DNA of 64,000 nucleotides, taken from Acanthopleura granulata (taxonomy: Eukaryota > Mollusca > Polyplacophora > Chitonida > Chitonidae). The DNA is taken from assembly GCA_016165875.1 (NCBI GenBank), contig JABBOT010000005.1, forward strand, positions 17,777,131 through 17,841,130. The letters are read 5' to 3'. Below are positions 33,460-45,500 of this stretch, piece by piece; the first letter of the stretch is position 1, and the number at the start of each line of letters is the position of its first letter. Under the pieces are notes generated by a model. That model saw only the letters and a list, made by a program, of their open reading frames with translations. It made no database searches and was not told the DNA's origin. The translations under genes were made by a program, and so were the position numbers.

Positions 33460-36280
33460 GCAAACAATTTACATAAAATTAGACATGAAAAATACAATGT
33501 AAAATTAAAAACAAAGTACATGCACTCCGATCACTCCTGCTGAGAAATTTATAAAGCTTAAAGCATAACTTTGTCGTTGTAAATTTGTAAAAAGTTGCCA
33601 ACACATGAAAACAAAGCTCTTGAAATGATCAGGATTGTTTTATGTGTAGATGAATGTGTGTAAATTAAGGTAACTTATAGGTGAAAGCACTGCGCAGAAC
33701 AGAGTTTGACTCTAAGCCGTCTAAAACGCTATGCTAAACTTTTGGGGCTTCAGTCATAACTTTTGGTTTAAAGAGAAAGTAAACATAAAAATGAATTAAG
33801 CAAAAGTAGAAAGTCCATTAAAAGCCATATCAGAAATCAGAGATTGTGTTGATAATTTCAACAATGGTGCTAACTTTTTCTGCATCGTTATGTTTAGGCC
33901 TGAATAAAATTGTTGCACACTTTACTCTTATAATGTAAGTAGGACCAAATGAAAGTGTGTGTGTGTGTGATTAACTTTATCTTTTCTTTCCCTTTAAACT
34001 TTTCCAACAACTAAAAATGTACAGAAATGTTAAGAAAATTTTAGGTCTAGTGACTTAAAGGTCAAAAAATTATCGTGATTGAAGGAATTTAGACTTTAAC
34101 AGTCTTGCCGTCTGTCATGTTTATAACAGATTTTTTGGGCAGCGGCCTCTCAAGTCATACTTTAACTGAATTAAGCTGCACTGCTCTGCTTGTTTTATGA
34201 CTGCAATGCCCCACACTGGCTGTCAGTCACTGTAGAGTAGTAGCTTAATGTGACTCATATGGAAAAGAGATGCGTACAATTTCTGACCAGCTGCTAAATG
34301 CATGATTACAGAATCATTCCATTGCACAGAATCCAGGTTCCTCGTTATGCACAAAACTTACGAAGTATATTTACAAACCAGTTTCCTTTATATACAGAAA
34401 AGTTATGACAACGTAAAAATGTTTGCCAAACCATGTGCATGCTATAATCGTCTCCCCCAAAGTGTTATCTTTTTCCCAAAACTTCACAAAAAAGATAAAA
34501 GTGTATTAACTCTGCTCAAATTCAAACTATACAGAGAAAAACCAATATTTTGTGTAAGACATTCATAAATTATTTGGGTTTGGAAAAAGTATGAATTGTG
34601 CATACCCAAACATGATTTTGAAGCAAAACTCGACAAGAAGTATGGTTTGATAAGAAATTCAGTACCTCCGATGCATGTATAAATAATGGTAAGTTATATC
34701 AGCAACACAACAAAACCATGTTGCCAATATCACACTGGCACACTGAATATGTTGACGTAAATTTATGAAATTCCAGAACTTTGCAATTTTTTGTCATTGC
34801 ATCCCAATGGTCGTACATCGTTATGACATCTTTCAGTAAGATTTTGCATGATTGTAATTTCAACACTGGGTAAAACCATTGAAAACGAAAAATCAAGACA
34901 ACCTGATTTATTTTTAGAGGTAGAAAATTAACAAATGATTAAGAAGAAAGACAACAGATGGGCTCTTAAGATATACATATTTCAAAAGTCAATAATTTTA
35001 ACACTTTTCAAATAAAAAAATCCACATCATGTCAAATACATCTGTTACTTGAACATGTAGTTGAAAACAAACAAGATTTAAAAACAAAAGTTTTAAAAAC
35101 CCGATCAGTTACCATTTTGTTTATTTACTTCAATATGGACAAAAGTTTCTTTGCTGTTTTAAGAGATGATTACCGTCAAGATTTATCATTTAAGTGCAAC
35201 TTTTTGAACGACAGGATATAACAACTTTAAAATCTGACAGAGAGGAAGCCATAGGTTGTGGTGGGATCCATTTGATAATTTTGAACTTTGCAACACCAGT
35301 TAGTGCATTTTCAGTTTAATCAGTTGAGACAGAATGAATATCGACAACTGTTACTTGCACATGGTCCGAAAGGATCTGATTTTTCTGACCTCAATGATAG
35401 TCATCCTATTCAGAAATTACTTTCGCTCAGTTAGTTACATTATAAAACATGTGGTGTTTGTCACATTTTGTTTCCTTGAAACTCAGAAATGCCAAAAGTG
35501 TACATCACTGTCCAGGTATTGGAAGTAGGAACTATTGTCTTGTCAGATATAAGGAGATGAAAATAAAGAGAGAGGACAATGTATCTGTTTTTGTAATTCT
35601 AGGTTGTGACTAAATCATAATGGATTTTCTTTCCAGTCCAATTTTTCTTACCACACTCAAGTTTTTCACACCGTTCAGAGTGAAACTGTGAAATATACAG
35701 TTAAAATAAGATGCATTTTCATCAATGCCAATAAAAAGAAAGAAAAAACAAAAGAGTGGGTAATAAAAATTGTTAAGGGCTCTTACTATGGTACATACGT
35801 CTGCGCATGTAACTGGGACAAGTTTTGCTGCCTGAGTACTAGTTGTACTGTCCAGATAGGCTAGTATACAAAGATACAGTGCACATGTACTTCATCTTCG
35901 TCTTCAGATACACTGTAACACGTAAGTTACATTGTAGCATTCGTTTCAGAGTCCTTCTTTGACCAATAATCTTCTTTGACAAGAACTGGAACGTACGTTG
36001 AACACCGTCTCAAGACAAGTCATCTGTAATACCCGTTTGTAAGTCGTAAAACTTTCCCTTGGCAAGTTCAACTGTTTCTTTATCGGTTCTTGACATAAGT
36101 TTTCATATTTGAGACCTTTTTATGTGAATCTACAATCCACGGGACATCACTGAGGCTGCCACACTGTCAAGCCCTGTTCTTAGCCATAACGGGCCAGTGG
36201 TCTAAACTTTGCCAGAACTCTGTATGTTCAGTTTCTCCACCACTGGGTTGTGGTCTGTCAGAGCACTAAGAATCTTAGTC

Positions 36281-36519
36281 TTATAGTTTACACTGTGGAG
36301 CATCACGTATAACATGTCCCCATCCTTGGAGAGTGTACTGGAAGAAGTGTAGTAATACATAAGTCCAAGTGATGAGGTATACTGGATGTGTTGTCATGGA
36401 AACGGTAGAAATAGAGAAACCACTTCCTTTTCCTGTTTCATACGTAATCGTTCCCTCTTTCACTTCCTTGCCGGTGTTTTTCTCAGCATTGGACTTCTTC
36501 TCTTCGTCCTTTTCTGTTC
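36281..36519 (-). CDS. Terminal exon: charged stalk and hydrophobic tail
   Basis: The 239-nt coding part after TTTTCCAAAG encodes TEKDEEKKSNAEKNTGKEVK, a GSGFS small-residue stretch, hydrophobic PVYLITWTYVLLHFFQYTL, and a 15-residue polar end before TAA. GPI signals normally end at the hydrophobic part, so this may be a membrane segment, a GPI signal with an unusual tail, or one of several alternative ends. Confidence 0.7.
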
Positions 36520-39500
36520 CTTTGGAAAATGAAGCCACAGTGTAAGATACTGATATTTTCAGTCAACAGGTCTATATTTAATGACTTCATGGTTCATGGC
36601 ATGCTGTAAATTCATGTATGCCCAAAACAAAACACTGAATTTATGCTTAATCTGTGCCAAAACAATAGTATAATTAAAAATTTGGTTAAATTTTCTGTTT
36701 GGAAATGAAACATGATTCTAATTTGCCCAGAGTCAGCTCATTTGGAACACATCAAAACAATATTTATTTCATGGTGATGAAGTACATGTACATTTAATGG
36801 TAAGCATTTGTTAGCTAATACTGATAGAACTTGAACCTTGAACTTAATGGTTTTCGTACACTGACCAGCTGCCTTTAATCAGTTGTCTATGTTTTCTAAT
36901 TTGTGTGCAAGCATACAACTTCAAAATTGGATCTGTAATATATCCAAATATAACGCTTATAATATGATTAAAATATTGAAACATCATGCTTATCCAGTGG
37001 ACAAAATATGCCCAAAGATTGGAAACACAGTACTTGTAAGTGTATAAGTCTGATATTTAAAACCATCAAAGAAGCAAGAGGGTAATATAGTTTCACCAGA
37101 AAAATCAAATTTCCTTAACTCGAGTTCCATACACCACTATTTTCTGATGTTAGGTAAGAAACTTCATGTACATCAACTGCACAGCTCATTCTTTGAGGTT
37201 GACAAAGTTTGCTTTGAAATTGACACTGCTTCTAGTTCAAATTGGCGTCAGCTGTCATAAAGGAATTCAGTGCCTGTGAGCTATTCAGCTACATTTATCT
37301 ATATGAGCTCTCACACCTTCCTAACTGGAAGCAACACAAGCTAAAGCTCTGTTCAAACTGATGCAACTTCTTTGGAAAATCTTGTATCTACCAAAAAATT
37401 AAAAAATTTTTCTCATCGTAACTCTTTGGATCAACTTGCACAAAACTTCATAGATGAGTTTGATTATTTTTGTTTTTTTCAGAATTTTTGATAGATCGTA
37501 TCTTATGGCATTATGATATGGAGAAAGTAATTATAACAATTGACTTACATAATGTATGAAGGTCTAAAGCTTTAACTACATTTATTCATTAAAAGTTTTT
37601 AATAATATTGACAAATTAACAATGATTTTTGTGTAAAACATACTGCATCAAGTTGAACAGGCTTTTCCCGTCATACAAAAAGCTAAAAGGAGAGAAATTC
37701 AAGGAAAACTTGCTTACCACGCTTGACGTTATTTGTGGCAGCTTGACATGCGAAAAGCAAAAGAAAACAGAATTAATAAGACATGTAAATAAGGTCCCTT
37801 CCATATAGGTATATGGATATATATATATATATACATATATATACAGATGTATGTACATATAACAGGTACATGTCATTTTTTTTTATATGTAGCCTTATGC
37901 TTGTCAAACCTAAAGTAATTGTACTTGTTTGTACAGAACAATATTTTACTGAAGTACAGAGTCTGTATTGTATTGCTGCATTATGGTATTTCATGTAATA
38001 GACATTAAAATAAACATGTATGGTTTTGAAAATTTTAATTTGGTCATATTGCTTTATCAATTGCACATGAAGCAAACTGTAAGGGACCATCCCTATTTCA
38101 CTAAAAAGAAGTAGAATGAAATTGTGAAATACAGAAGGTCCCTAAAGCCACCTTCAAACTGTGTGCTAACATCAAGGGAAACAAGGTCAAAACTTTTGTC
38201 TACTACACTGGCAGTCAGTGTACAATTGAAAATCAATCAGAAGTCAAGAAGATATAAATATTTAGGTGTTAGATAGATATCTTGTCTTGTGCTTTCTTTT
38301 CTCAAGGTAATATGAAAGGTTGAGACATTCATTTTGACCCAATACATTGCAGGATGACAAAATGGTCAGCTGAATCCACTGTAAGCTGATTTAAAAGAGA
38401 AACCAAAACTCCCTATGGAAGAAAGCAGCGGACTAAAGAAGGGGGGAAATACCAGATTTATGAGGACTCAGGGGAGGTAACTCTCAGGCTGCCAAACACC
38501 TGGAGAAGGTAAGATTTTGTGGATTGCCCTTGTGTAAGGATGAATCTTGAATTGCATGAGGCAGTGTAAATTTAAAGTCAAAATGAATCCAAAAACTTAT
38601 GTCTTTCTAGCAGGAAAGGTTCGTCAGAACACTTATCAATGATCAGTAGTGCTCTCAAAATTAGGCAAAAGGAGTAACTTTGTGAAAGACATGAGACCCC
38701 AAAAATAAGGATGAGGTGACTGCTGATGTGAAAGAAAAACACATTGGCAGGAAATATGAAGAGCATGGGTTATACATGTATTGTTAAGTCACCTTTAAGA
38801 CCTGAATTACTTCAGTCGTCTGCAGTACAGTTTTTGTGTATTTTTCTTTGCAGCCTGAGAATGAGCCCCCTCTAACCTTACAGCTTTACATGAGGGACAA
38901 AATATAATATAAAGCAGAGGTAACCGCGGAGCTTTCATAAAGTTTTAATAGGAGAGTTTTTGAGTCTGAACATTTTTGTCGCAAAACGTAAAACAGAGTC
39001 TCAACTGTATCATGTGACTTGTCAAAAATGTCGGAACTCGTGTATTGGATGGGTGTGATGGGAGAAGGGTCAGCTTAGGTGGAGTCAAATCAGATTTGAG
39101 AGGAAATCTTATAGAAGCCATTTAAAAGCATCTCCCAAAACTCTGTGAAAGCCACACAACTTACAATATCAATGCTTACTACACTGTGAAAACTAAACAC
39201 TTAATGTTCAGTTACACTGAAAAGCTTCACATTCTACCAGTGGTACTCTCAACTATTTATTTAAAAAATATATAGAATTTAAAAATTTTTCACGTAGTTA
39301 TAAGTGAATTACATGAAAAAAAATCATCTCACTTGAAACAGTAATAATTGATGTGAGTCTATCAAGAAAAACACATCTGCGACCTTGCTACACTTACCAT
39401 TTAAAACAAAAAGCAGAATACTGGCTGCATCATCATCTTTATGGCCTACTCGGCAAATGTAATCACCCTTATCTGTCATCTTGGCTTTTTCTATCAGTAA

Positions 39501-42500
39501 TTTGCTGATGATGGACTTGAGCTCCAGACTCTTGTACTTGGTGATTTCCACTCCGCTGCCGGAGACCGAGTTTATTTTGTCTCCGTTGTGGAACCAGTCC
39601 AAGTCTTGGGGTGGCTCCTCTTCGCCCGTGGCATTACAGATCAGCTCAATGGGCTGACCAATCTCCACATACTTCTTGCCAGTCAGCACCACGCCTTATA
39701 AGTCAGAAAAAAAAATCCTCATTTTAAATTCTCACATATAATATGTCTGTTTTTTACACGTTCTTTACTCTCGCAGATGAAATGTGCACATAAAAGTTAC
39801 ATACATTGTATGTTGTTTTTCCAAAGTATAGATTTGACATGATCTGGGAAATGAATCAAGGCTGCCAAACTGCAGTGAATTCCTGTGAATTGTAACAAAT
39901 GTTACATGTGTGTTGGGTAATTATTTTTGTAAAATTTGGAATTGCAAGAGAATGAAAAAAATGCACACGTAGGATGTGTATATACTAATGAAGAAGGTGG
40001 TGCAACATTTCAGTGATTAACCTATATGAAAGTTTACTGCTAATTTGTACCTGTATTTCACTGGGGACCTTTCATACTCCCACAACAGGACCTTGTGGTC
40101 ATTTCATTGATGTCAGATATTCCTTGTCCGACTCATCATAATGATGTCACATTAAAGACAGTGCAACGTTGCAATAGGATCTGATACAATGTTACATTCT
40201 AGACCTTGGGCAACTGTCAATTTTTCATATAACATTGGCTCAAGGTCCTCCTCCCCACTAGCGCCACCTCTCGGGATTAAAAAAATATGCTGCCTTCCAG
40301 AGGGTTTGCACTGGTGTATATTATACACAAAATGGACCACATCTTGGTGAACTTCGACATGGTTAGCCATTATTGATAACACCCATGTAATTTATATGGT
40401 AGGTCAGTCACTTACGTGGTACTTCTTCCTCTTCAATGTCCTCATCTGTTCAACACACACAAAAAAACCCCCGAAAATAATGTGACGTCTTGCATTTTTA
40501 TCACATACAGATATTTACCTAAGTGTCAGAGCCTTAATCCAGTTTTCACAGGCAGTAATGATATAGTATGATAGAAATTTTTTTTTTTTTTGCATCAAAT
40601 TATTCTATCAATCATGCAACAGAAGCTGTAGTGCGGCAGCTGTACTGTTGCAGAGGGAAGCAACTCTAGGTACATGAGTCTAATACGTGACAGATGTGTA
40701 ACCTACTGCTGCTGATTGGTGTACATGTACATAAAACAGGGCATCTGAGGTCAGCATGGTTTGTGTCATTAAATCTCAACCTCCATGTATGTGGAATACA
40801 TTTAGCTTAAATATTTTTTGGGACAAATACATGTAATCTAAAAATGAGTGTCAACAAATTGTGTTTGTATTCACCATGTCAAATACAGACATTATTTGAA
40901 GTCTGATAACTAGTCTTGAGGGAATTATGGGAAAGAGAGACATTAATGGTTGCTGGGCAACCAGGTGAGACTATTACTGTAGTGTAAACAGTTGTGATTA
41001 AACTGAAATGCCAGAGACCTATCGACTCAGAGGCTACTGTTATTGCAGTCATTGTAATTAATGGGTTTGTGTAACTTGTCAGCCTGTCATACTCTGGTGG
41101 TGGTTATCTAATATTTTATCTGTGAAACAGCAGGTATTATTTATTCACATCAATCCATCTTTGTAATGTTTCAACAACAAAAAAAAAAATGACTTTTTTA
41201 ATTTAATATCGGATTTTCATTATATGTATCTTCAGACTTCAAATTATGCAATTTATTTTTTCTGATTTTCCTTTAATGACAAATCACCCAGACCTTTCCT
41301 AAAGGGTAAAGGACAAGGGCATGTTTACAGAATCCATTCAGTGTGACTTGTAAAATGTACATCTTGTTGGAATCGGGGCCTGCGCGGCTGAGTCAGAGCG
41401 CGTTATTGCAGCGCAGTGATCCAGGAGTCCACTACCAATGCAGTCACTGTGAGCTAAGTCCAGCTCATGCTGGCTTCCTCTCCAGCTGTATGTGGGAAGG
41501 TCTGCCAGCAACCTGCTGATGGTCTTTGGCTCAGCTCGGTTTCCACCCACCATAATGCTGGCGGCCGTCGTATAAGTAAAATATTCCTAAGTATGGCATA
41601 AAACACCAATCAAGTAAATAAATAAATAAATCTTGTTGGAATCATTATTTTTATTATTTTCCAAAGTTTGCTTTCTGGGGGGAACTGGTATTGGTATATT
41701 TAGTATAGATGAGCACCAAACATGTGTTTTGCCTTTACATTACATTGTTCACAAGTGTGTCCAGATGACAGACTCTTAGCTTTTCTCTTTGCACCGAGGA
41801 ACATCCTCAGACCAGTGACCTTCACGCCAGTGACCTTCAGGTGACGTTGACATTGTGATCACTTACCTGTAACTATGAGCCTGAAGTGTTTGAAGACATG
41901 GTCTTTGGTTGACACCTGGCACTCGTAGCGTCCTGCGTCGCTGAGCTGCACCCGGTGTATGTGCAGGGTCCAGATGTTCTTGTATTTGTTATGCGTCGTA
42001 GAAATGCGGGGATCGGCAACAAACGGAAATGTTCCAATAGTCAGGGGATTCGGCTCATCAACTCTCTTCCATACCACCTGTGATAAATGAGGCAAGAGAT
42101 GATTAAAGCCGGAACAGTTCGTGGGCCTGAAGTGCATTGTAGAGGGAGATAAAATTAATTCTGTACATGTATTACTTTTGGTGCTGCAAATTATATTTTT
42201 GTCAGGATGATAGGATACCATCTTTCTGTACACCTCAAAAAAAAAAAAAAACCAACTCAAAACACCTTTCTAGTATCAAAAGAACTTTCCAAATCAGGCA
42301 AGATTAATAAACATGAATGAAATATTTGGTCAAAGACAGTAATCTTTCCATGTTTAGTAGTTGTATATGTGATGTTTATAGGCACAGTACAATTTATTGA
42401 AGAAGTACTGATGCGCTGAGAAAGTAATGAACCATACAAAAGTACTGGGTAGTGAATCTATTCAGTGTTCAAGGCTTGAGTTCAAATCTTTACTTTATGC

Positions 42501-45500
42501 TGATGACAATTTGTTGCAGCATTAATTCTAGAAAAGTCTAAGTATCTTTACATTTGCATCTACATGTACCTGCACATGTATGCCTGAAAACTTTAAATGA
42601 AATGAAACCAACTTTGTCAAAGATAGTTATTTGGAATATATAGAAATGTAAAAGATAACAGCTGCTTTTGTTTCCCGTATGGCTTAAGACTGGTTCATTT
42701 TTTTATCTGTGTTTTGTAAGCGGAGTTCCTGTTCTGCCATACATCTAAGGAAGCTGGGGAATGTTAGGCAAACATAGCTTCAACAGGTGGCTGGAGCATG
42801 CCTCTCTGACTGCCAGCCCCTTACCCGCTGTTTATGCAATACCTCCACCACTTGTCAGAGTTTGTAATCTGTGCCAGAAACTGTTGAGATAAATTACACC
42901 CAGATAGTCTAGCTGAGCTAACGCCTGATTGATTAAAAAAAGAAGCAATCATCACAGGGTTTGTTACGTTCATGTATTTACAATATTTAGGGATTGGTTT
43001 GGATTGGATTGTCAGCACCCCATATTTATTGTGTCGTTCTACATCCAGTTGTATTCAGTGTTATATTCAATACCGTAGTTTCGTTCAGTGTGCATCAAAT
43101 TTGTACTTTTGATTATCGTTTCTGATTTTTTGTTTATTTCTATTCGCCTGTAATGGTCATTTCAACTTTGACTGAAAAAAAATCCAAACTTCTGTTCTGT
43201 TAAGTGTTAAATTTGTCTCAGATATACATTTTAGTGTATAAATAAATGACTTCTCCATATCAGCATTTAATCTTGAGCTAGAAGTAAATTGTTTGGAGTA
43301 AATCTACATCCATGTTAAATGATGGGTCTTGAAATTTTCATGGCTTATGTTTAAGTAAATTTTTTTTTCGGGAAATCCACATTCTCGTTTAATGGTTGGT
43401 CCTTTTTGTGAATTTTTGTGATTTATTTGTAAAGAAATTTGATGACTATATCTTACTTTAGTTCAACTGTAAGTGTTTAGACTCCCATGTTTTACCTTGT
43501 CTCAAATGTAAGTGAGTTGACATCAATGTTTAATCAGGCAGAGCTAAAACAAATGTGTGTTCACGTTTGCTTTCTCATGGCTCCAGGCTACATGTAAGTG
43601 ACTTAACGCCCATGTTTTAGCATTGTTAAGTCAAAGTGAATATCCCTATGTCATCATTGCTCTAGTCAAAACTAATTGATGTCCGTGCATGTTTTATAAC
43701 TGTCCAAAGTTTTCTCATGGCTCTGCAGTAAGTGACTTGATTCCCATGTTATAATGCTGCTGTGCTCAGGTCAAAAGTGAATCGACGTTTATGTTTTCTC
43801 ATGGCTCTGGAATAAGTGACTTGATTCCCATGTTTTAATGCTGCTGTGCTCAGGTCAAAAGTGAATCGACGTGTATGTTTTCTCATGGCTCTGCAATAAG
43901 TGACTTGATTCCCATGTTATAATGCTGCTGTGCTCAGGTCAAAAGTGAATCGACGTTTATGTTTTCTCATGGCTCTGCAATAAGTGACTTGATTCCCATG
44001 TTATAATGCTGCTGTGCTCAGGTCAAAAGTGAATCGACGTTTATGTTTTCTCATGGCTCTGCAATAAGTGACTTGATTCCCATGTTATAATGCTGCTGTG
44101 CTCAGGTCAAAAGTGAATCGACGTTTATGTTTTCTCATGGCTCCAGACTTAACTCCCGTCCTCCTCATCATTATTCGAGTCAAAGTGAATTGATCTCCAT
44201 GTTTTCTCATGACTCCACTGTGAGTGACTTGACTCTCATGCTTTTACACTGATGACGCTCAGCCGGCAGTGAATTATCATCCGTATTTTCTCATGACTCG
44301 ATCACTCTACATGAGTTGGCTCTCATGTTTGACCATGGCTTTAGTCATAAATAACTCCCCTAGTATGTTTTATCATGGCTCAAGCTTTATGTAACCCAAA
44401 TATGAGTGTGTGAATCTGCTACTGATGGGGCTCGGATGCAAACTGTGCTTTTGGCCTTTGTGGCATCCCAGAACTCGAACGAAAGAATGTGGAATTCAGT
44501 TGGCCCATTAAACTAAAATGTTTTACTTCCGACAACTTCTGCTTTTTTTGCGGGGAGGGGGAGAAAAAAAGGTATGGCATAGTTGTTGAGCAAGACTTGG
44601 GGTAGAAAAAAACCCCCAGAGTGACGGAAGTGTTTGAGCCTCACCCAGAACTCTCACAGACGCTGTCAGCGTATTGGACAGTTAACAGCTGATGGCACAA
44701 CTAAGGCTGGATAACTTGGTGAAGAAGATGTTTAGGCTGTAATGCATGCTCGGGTTGTACACAGTATATAGCCATGTGCAGCTGAAAGCAGGCAGGGGTT
44801 TTCAGTCATGTAAAGCCAAATGTCTGCGTCTACCATTTTATAAATGTAGCTGACCAATGTTATGTAATTGAAGTAGTCTTGATTACAACATAAAACACCA
44901 AATAAATAAATGCTGTAAGTGTTGGCATCAAACTTGGATTAAGATGCTGTTGGTGTGTTGGGGTGGGGCTGATCTTTGTGTGTTTGAAATTAACACTAGA
45001 GACAAGGAGAAAAGTTGTAAACGGGACACCCTGCTTTCAGAGTTCAGACAAATCCATGCTTGTAAGTTGCATAAGTATGTATTAATATTTTTTAAAATTT
45101 ACGTCATTTATCAATACCGAAACAAATCTAACTACTGAGGCCACGAATGAAAGTGCCTCAAATCTAGTACATTTACATTGTGCACTGAAGCTCAGACAAA
45201 TGAGCACTAAGAATAAAATCTTACTCTTTAATTGCATTTTGGAGATGAAAAGTTTAAAAGGTATCCCTATTCCAAATGTTGTTCCTGTTAAACTATATTA
45301 AAAGTACATATTTTTTCTCAAAACTTTTCCATGCATTCTTTCTTTCTGACATCTCTGGTTAAACACAGTTTCATAGATCAGTAATTGCATATAATTTGTG
45401 TGCATGTTGCCTTGTACTCGAGAAAAGCAAATTGTGCAAAAAGAAAAAAAAAATGTGTGTGGATTCTAGCAAAATGAGATACACAGAGGATATTGTACAG

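Larger units (their letters stand above)
26641..36280. other. Intergenic DNA between MPHOSPH10 and the Dpr-like gene
   Basis: No exon is recognised. The first part has two inverted SINE copies (27485-27886), TA-rich tracts and several ACCGGT sites. From about 28 kb to 36 kb the DNA is AT-rich with few recognisable repeats: a 52-bp triplicate, a pair of related 90-bp segments, a C-rich tract at 33425-33459 and a GT tract at 33955. The part nearest 36280 may be a long 3' UTR of the Dpr-like gene, but no poly(A) site can be assigned. Confidence 0.55.

Noticed and set aside
27887..41373. SINE-free interval of about 13.5 kb
   Set aside because: With about ten family-1 copies in 64 kb, a gap of this size is not surprising.
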